A DNA stretch of 64,000 nt, from the NCBI RefSeq assembly GCF_026344035.1, contig NZ_JAPKND010000001.1, positions 62,001 to 126,000 on the forward strand, in the 5' to 3' direction. This document shows, one piece after another, positions 63,001 to 64,000 of the stretch. The position numbers were made by a program, and so were the translations under genes. The notes under the pieces were generated by a model. It saw only the letters and a program-made list of their open reading frames with translations. It ran no database searches and was not told the DNA's origin. Position 1 is the stretch's first letter. Each line of letters begins with the position of its first letter. Source of the stretch: Alcaligenes endophyticus (GTDB lineage: Bacteria; Pseudomonadota; Gammaproteobacteria; Burkholderiales; Burkholderiaceae_B).

Positions 63001-64000
63001 TGTCGGCTTTGTTGGAGTGAATGTCTCCCGTAACTGAGAGCTCGCGCGCGCCCATAAGGCGTATAGTTCCGCCCGGCGCATGCAAAGCGCCCAGCGCCCA
63101 CAAGTCGCCGGTGCTGTTCAGCCGGATGGCCTGGCCGGGATCGACCCGCAGGCTGGAGCCTTGCTCCAGGATCAGGCTGCGTGGCTCACCCGCCGCCCAT
63201 TCGGACAGCGTGGAGCCGGAAGTCAGCCTCAGGCTGGCCCCGGCGCGTTGCTGTACTGTGCGCCCGTCGGCCGACACTTGAAACAGCGGGGGCAGGATCG
63301 TGTTGACTTGAACCTGGGATTGGCCGTTGGCGCCGACAAAGTTCAGGTGCTGAATGGGCCGGTGAAGATCGATCTGGATGTTTCGGGGAATATAGACGCC
63401 GTTCTGTCCGCGTAGCTGGTACTGGGCGAAGCCGGTGTTGAAGGGGGCCAGGTCGATGTTACTGGTCTTGGCTGTTTGTATACGGCGGGGGAGTTGAGTG
63501 CCGGTTGGGAAGACTGTTCCTTTAGGGACGACAAAGTTTGCCGGAGCCGTTGCGCCTATAGGTAAAATGTCTTTCTTGGGAGTACGGAATTTCAGACCGG
63601 CAGGAAATACTTTTGGATCAACCGTCAAATGGTCGATGTAGCTAATCTCTACTGCTTTTCCGGCGGGGATGACTAAAGGGCCTTTATGATCGACAAACTC
63701 TGTTCCATTAAAATAGGAATAACTATTGCTGCCGTAACTATTGCCGTAATAATAGTAAGTCAAACCGTCAAACTTAATATTAGCACCGCCATTTTCGGGG
63801 CCTATGACCCATTCACTTTGGGTTGTGAAGGTTTGCAGAGCAAATAAGTATGTACCTGAAGGATTTGCGATGTACTCCCCTGGCAAGGTATGTGTGCGCT
63901 CAATGGCATAAGGTACAGGAAGGATTTCTCCCGCTTTAACCTCATAGTCATTCAGCAGAATCAAGTCGCCATTGGCGCGTCCACCAGCCTGCAGCCAGCC
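54026..64000 (-). CDS. giant filamentous haemagglutinin-like exported protein, 5' end missing
   Basis: An open frame of at least 3324 residues that runs off the window edge, so the signal peptide and TPS secretion domain are not visible. Most of it is repetitive beta-helix sequence (short Gly/Ala/Asp strands such as GGDIIIGGEFLD and AGQDIIWTGQ), typical of TpsA adhesins. The C-terminal region (AGRDIRYLNLNVAGPGTVEI, GGGVHSNLGGDIQMLAPGG, then an Ala/Ser/Gln-rich end with IQVQVLGFG) fits the DUF3739-type filamentous haemagglutinin family. Two inserts of LPAG-type motifs and a 120-bp tandem duplication occur. Composition swings widely. A TpsB partner should lie outside the window. It probably acts in adhesion or contact-dependent interaction. 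Confidence 0.88.
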   Translation of the reverse strand, partial: GWLQAGGRANGDLILLNDYEVKAGEILPVPYAIERTHTLPGEYIANPSGTYLFALQTFTTQSEWVIGPENGGANIKFDGLTYYYYGNSYGSNSYSYFNGTEFVDHKGPLVIPAGKAVEISYIDHLTVDPKVFPAGLKFRTPKKDILPIGATAPANFVVPKGTVFPTGTQLPRRIQTAKTSNIDLAPFNTGFAQYQLRGQNGVYIPRNIQIDLHRPIQHLNFVGANGQSQVQVNTILPPLFQVSADGRTVQQRAGASLRLTSGSTLSEWAAGEPRSLILEQGSSLRVDPGQAIRLNSTGDLWALGALHAPGGTIRLMGARELSVTGDIHSNKADKQAHQRQILIGEQAVLDASAAAWTGQNKLGHTLGAVSRGGDIIIGGEFLDNTTSAPSSDAFVVLRPGSRLDASGAEIYIDPEGRGAYALASHGGSITLGSSAGLSLHGSMTAKAGNAAAQGGRLNVLLDAPNYETANIHKDVLAPRELLVLNLQAAYTPDATLRYGRASLGLDQIDAGGFDDLLVYSGGLLGFTDNTRLAVKGQLHLVSGMLGLSAEAPQDSHIELSSQYLRLAGLSDLTVKDSHKRPTFNGVSMTPPTGTTRLTATVEHLDIQNTVNLGGTIGTFPTVGPDVKLRYNGFAHTDIMSSGDIRFLKQTATGTPLSQIVGDTNLTLQARQLYPDVDAKGGLQSNQSLTILRTPGSTPYAPYSLGELIFTAPRIQQHGVVLAPGGQITFRAQRVDNGGSLRFEAGDSSIDFGPGSITSISMAGLRLPYGGTVDGLDYLYHGALIRELASSLFDPSKSMHLSAHDIKVQEGAVLDLSGGGDLLGAGFVAGRGGSVDARLYPLMQVNRRGGGFTLPSLKSNPVYAIVPGHQAPYAPGGKGEGAVAPGLGQQITLEHGLPGLPAGTYTLLPSSYALLPGAFRVELNGAQAQTLSHAAPAPLRNGSWAMQGAVHSHQAAPQAGLMQPMIISSADTVRRYSQYNETSFSDFARQHAARSGNPRLPTPEDGKQLIVDLSGVGGSVIKPSPARSFSFKGEAKFEAAPQGYTGTVAIKSSSGHLHVVTSLDQPGLPADAARVDAASLNRLQAGRLALGQESRVSENRLMFHNSANVSDTHGLTIHSGTYLTAPEIVLAATTMTLEPGAVLSTLSQGPAPLGLEQGYYTQGHNFVLLSNNQHLAQSVTPSIHTVGSIRIGVCATEPCDGVTRLYSDANLTIGTNGSLDLSEQARYGTRHLSLATSSINVGSEQALDAARAQGILPAGLTLNQGILNRLLQGDTSWGAPALEQLSLTAGQSLNFWGNVALDTTDPATGRSRMERLVLRTPAIYGAGQAGEQAYLRTGDLYWTGLMQAAPAPMLGGAGHGQGTLRIDAEQFILGYDPFSRPNNTDRPERLTLGFDTVDVTARRAFTASHEGSLKVYQRWTGEDQNGSLYDGGHLLIRTPLLTGRSGSASHITAGGALRVQGLPGATADAFLAGMGSEIRLAAQQINVDTRVVLPSGQFQAHAQQDLILGPQASLNLAGKTTTFFDDEEATQYSWGGDITLASQHGNVILDAQSLIDVSAINNHAGYLTVQAPEGRVALQGRVLGGASGQYDAGGTWVPYRHAQLELLAKHLGLTGALSEQFALLNQRLDQGAVWGARQFQFGEGDLHIGGAVRAGQIGIALDRGHLTVDGLLDASGAQVGQIRLNAKHGLTLTGRAVLDAHGRLLRVDSYGQVIHSPNRAVVELNSGQGRLTLSRGARIDLRHGTDTPERDPEARSSLWLYAPRLDAADSGRMAVQADTGLDIAGACRIVLHAVQQYFDASAGTDAAASGRPYQVITQGWLDAKHTESTRFINNALANTGLIQNQLAGLTAYRDAFHLRPAVEILSATPDGDLVVQGDLDLSKYRYNSLNPHSPLTAVYGSGEAGALAIRAGGALAIYGSINDGFAPPPATPDDDGWVLVPGKQPFGGDVIVPIAGVKLEAGTQYPAGRALNFDLPAGNVTLPAGTRLPVDVTLDAAYTLPAGSVFRADVHAPDGSLLLPAGTPVPEGGLALPQNAKLGAGLHLPANLTVQNITWPKGVALPVAMNQAKQIDLPVGALLPADTDIKLADGLFRVPLRPLDGDRQAYNWALAPMLPSGSQSWNIRLVAGADTAAADPRSLRGDATHGSLVLGDTHYGMEKEYKAAGVWVWAPDNWMGEPAGQAVPAESLEYCEMDPSLCVLQAPPPQYVWAEGNWMGEPAGEAVPDESLEYCEIDPTLCTYVDTGKKELAGVHARQPNLSVLRTGTADLELAARHDLSMRSPYGIYTAGTPVLLGNGLDKQYDAERAITEDGKVLGNTAGNYENLVSGNDRASQNWYPDFGGNLSLRIQGDLTGDAWAATSPASGTSINSTDVHNWLWTQGNDGADTSRIPTAWALHFGDYVVNHDVPGTIKRWPRQVGFSGLGTLGGGNALVQIGGRTGITSIRAQSEPRSQGLTIAIASNGRVLPDGRVLIQGGGDLRLRLSGGWNPELDALQQRSSLPFNAHALLGGIVNLRGQIQLSAGQIGLMKQYYESNQRDSRDSRPHNPYQSSKTQSVGGLVLTLGDAAADIQSQRNLVLSAVADATRPSAPYARADSRGQGQTWFSLWTDHTAARAWSAGSHLTGDTRISEELNPGEGHALNPHRPSDGAFTLPGSVSLIATEGNIYQGTSMTRISSPLEAPLLLAPLGPRQLTILAGGSYFGGGQIIASSGAGSQSISTFLRPSYRVHSAGNPVGRNTPEETSFFTGDVLHAWSLNTIQNEVNYRPHPSTSTRVYSRDGDIIGLWLGAQIEHSLGDYMRTAAWYWSSGAAQIRAGQDIIWTGQRKDEAPRYLPVIYGSSPTGNFILHTHPNDVSTIIAGRDIRYLNLNVAGPGTVEITAGRNIIQEDKASIVSLGPVMAGDTRPGASIALQAGMNNSTYAGLLQQYLNPALRADAGKSLASQPGRVVHSYEGELMDWLRERYGVTFSGDDAVPSALAYFQALPAAQQRIFARDIYFTELRESGREYNDPGSARFASYVRGRQVIHTLFPDVDSHQQPILYQGDILIFGGGGVHSNLGGDIQMLAPGGGLTFGVEGPQPPSTAGVITRGLGNIQLYSLDSILLGQSRIMTTFGGDILAWSAQGDINAGRGSKTTVVYTPPRRVYDSVGNITISPDVPSTGAGIATLAPIAEVPAGDVDLIAPLGTIDAGEAGIRVSGNVNLAALHVVNADNIQVQGESKGMPIAVSVNVGALTSASSAASSAATAAQETLSRARDAARSTQPSQIQVQVLGFGQSGGTSSSAGPDTRTQAALTPYRADSAVQVLGLGTQPVSALERLTPSERSHMVM
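57291..57508 (-). repeat. 120-bp tandem duplication inside the haemagglutinin gene
   Basis: 57291-57388 and 57411-57508 align with an exact 120-base offset and few mismatches. Each encodes a 40-residue unit of the type NWMGEPAG-AVP-ESLEYCE, ending in a D-P-x-LC. Two Cys per unit are unusual for this Cys-poor adhesin type. Confidence 0.9.
57750..58125 (-). repeat. LPAG-type motif array inside the haemagglutinin gene
   Basis: The encoded protein carries repeats such as YPAGRALNF, LPAGNVTLPAGTRLP, LPAGSVF, LPAGTPVP, LPANLTV, LPVGALLPADT. A diverged, lower-GC version (IPAGKAVE, FPAGLKF, LPIGATAP, VPKGTVFPTGTQLP) lies near the visible N terminus, at 63480-63675. Such [LV]PxG repeats probably form short beta hairpins. 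Confidence 0.75.

Noticed and set aside
1-64000. CRISPR arrays, tRNA or rRNA genes, insertion sequences, prophage
   Set aside because: I looked in the gene-free stretches and saw no regularly spaced repeats, tRNA-like cloverleaf, transposase gene or phage gene cluster. A tRNA scan would settle the RNA part.

Overview
The window is a contiguous chromosomal stretch from a betaproteobacterium, most likely Alcaligenaceae (a Paenalcaligenes/Alcaligenes/Bordetella-like genus). This is inferred from gene families and order: a Bug-type tricarboxylate receptor, a phasin, IclR and GntR/FCD regulators, the aat-bpt-pyrD and ubiH-dusB-fis-purH-ruvCA(B) orders, minCDE, and a DUF3739-like filamentous haemagglutinin. 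Outside the haemagglutinin gene, base composition looks close to balanced. I saw no rRNA, tRNA, CRISPR array or insertion sequence.

Layout. 1-2.2 kb: the 3' part of cstA, a terminator, a small protein ending in Cys-Cys, and an ArsA-type ATPase. 2.3-8.9 kb: a four-gene SMC-like operon in the order jetC-jetB-jetA-jetD. I read it as a Wadjet/MksBEFG-type anti-plasmid defence system, and it is the main accessory system here. 9-15.4 kb: a catabolic or uptake cluster (lactonase, Bug receptor, aconitase, signal-less solute-binding protein, GntR regulator), with a perfect inverted repeat in the divergent promoter. 15.5-19.1 kb: murI, an HPP-CBS membrane protein and aspA. 19.1-19.7 kb: a gene-free, hairpin-rich spacer. 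19.7-23.5 kb: a hypothetical gene, a Nudix hydrolase, aat, bpt and pyrD. 23.5-30 kb: phasin, IclR, CinA-like, EI24, thioredoxin, RhlE helicase and AzlCD. 30.3-35.3 kb: a zinc-finger protein, YheT hydrolase, BepA-like protease, CtaG, a stand-alone MgtC-C-like domain behind a long leader, and a TM2 protein. 35.4-44.7 kb: ubiH-like, dusB-fis-purH-ruvC-ruvA, threonine dehydratase, ruvB and recQ. 44.7-50 kb: an unknown outer-membrane protein, a ClC channel, and a cydAB-like pair whose CydA lacks the usual haem ligands. 50.1-54 kb: glnS, minC and minDE, with a good promoter in front of minD. 54-64 kb: a giant exported adhesin gene (minus strand, 5' end outside the window).

How the genes work together. 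The central and right-middle parts are housekeeping: nucleotide synthesis, recombination, tRNA modification, N-end-rule tagging and division-site placement. The accessory interest lies in the Wadjet-like operon, the GntR/Bug/aconitase cluster, the ligand-less CydA homologue and the compositionally mosaic adhesin. In the adhesin, a hand count gives 75% GC for the line starting at 58021 and 33% for the line starting at 63721, which suggests recombination or transfer inside one gene.
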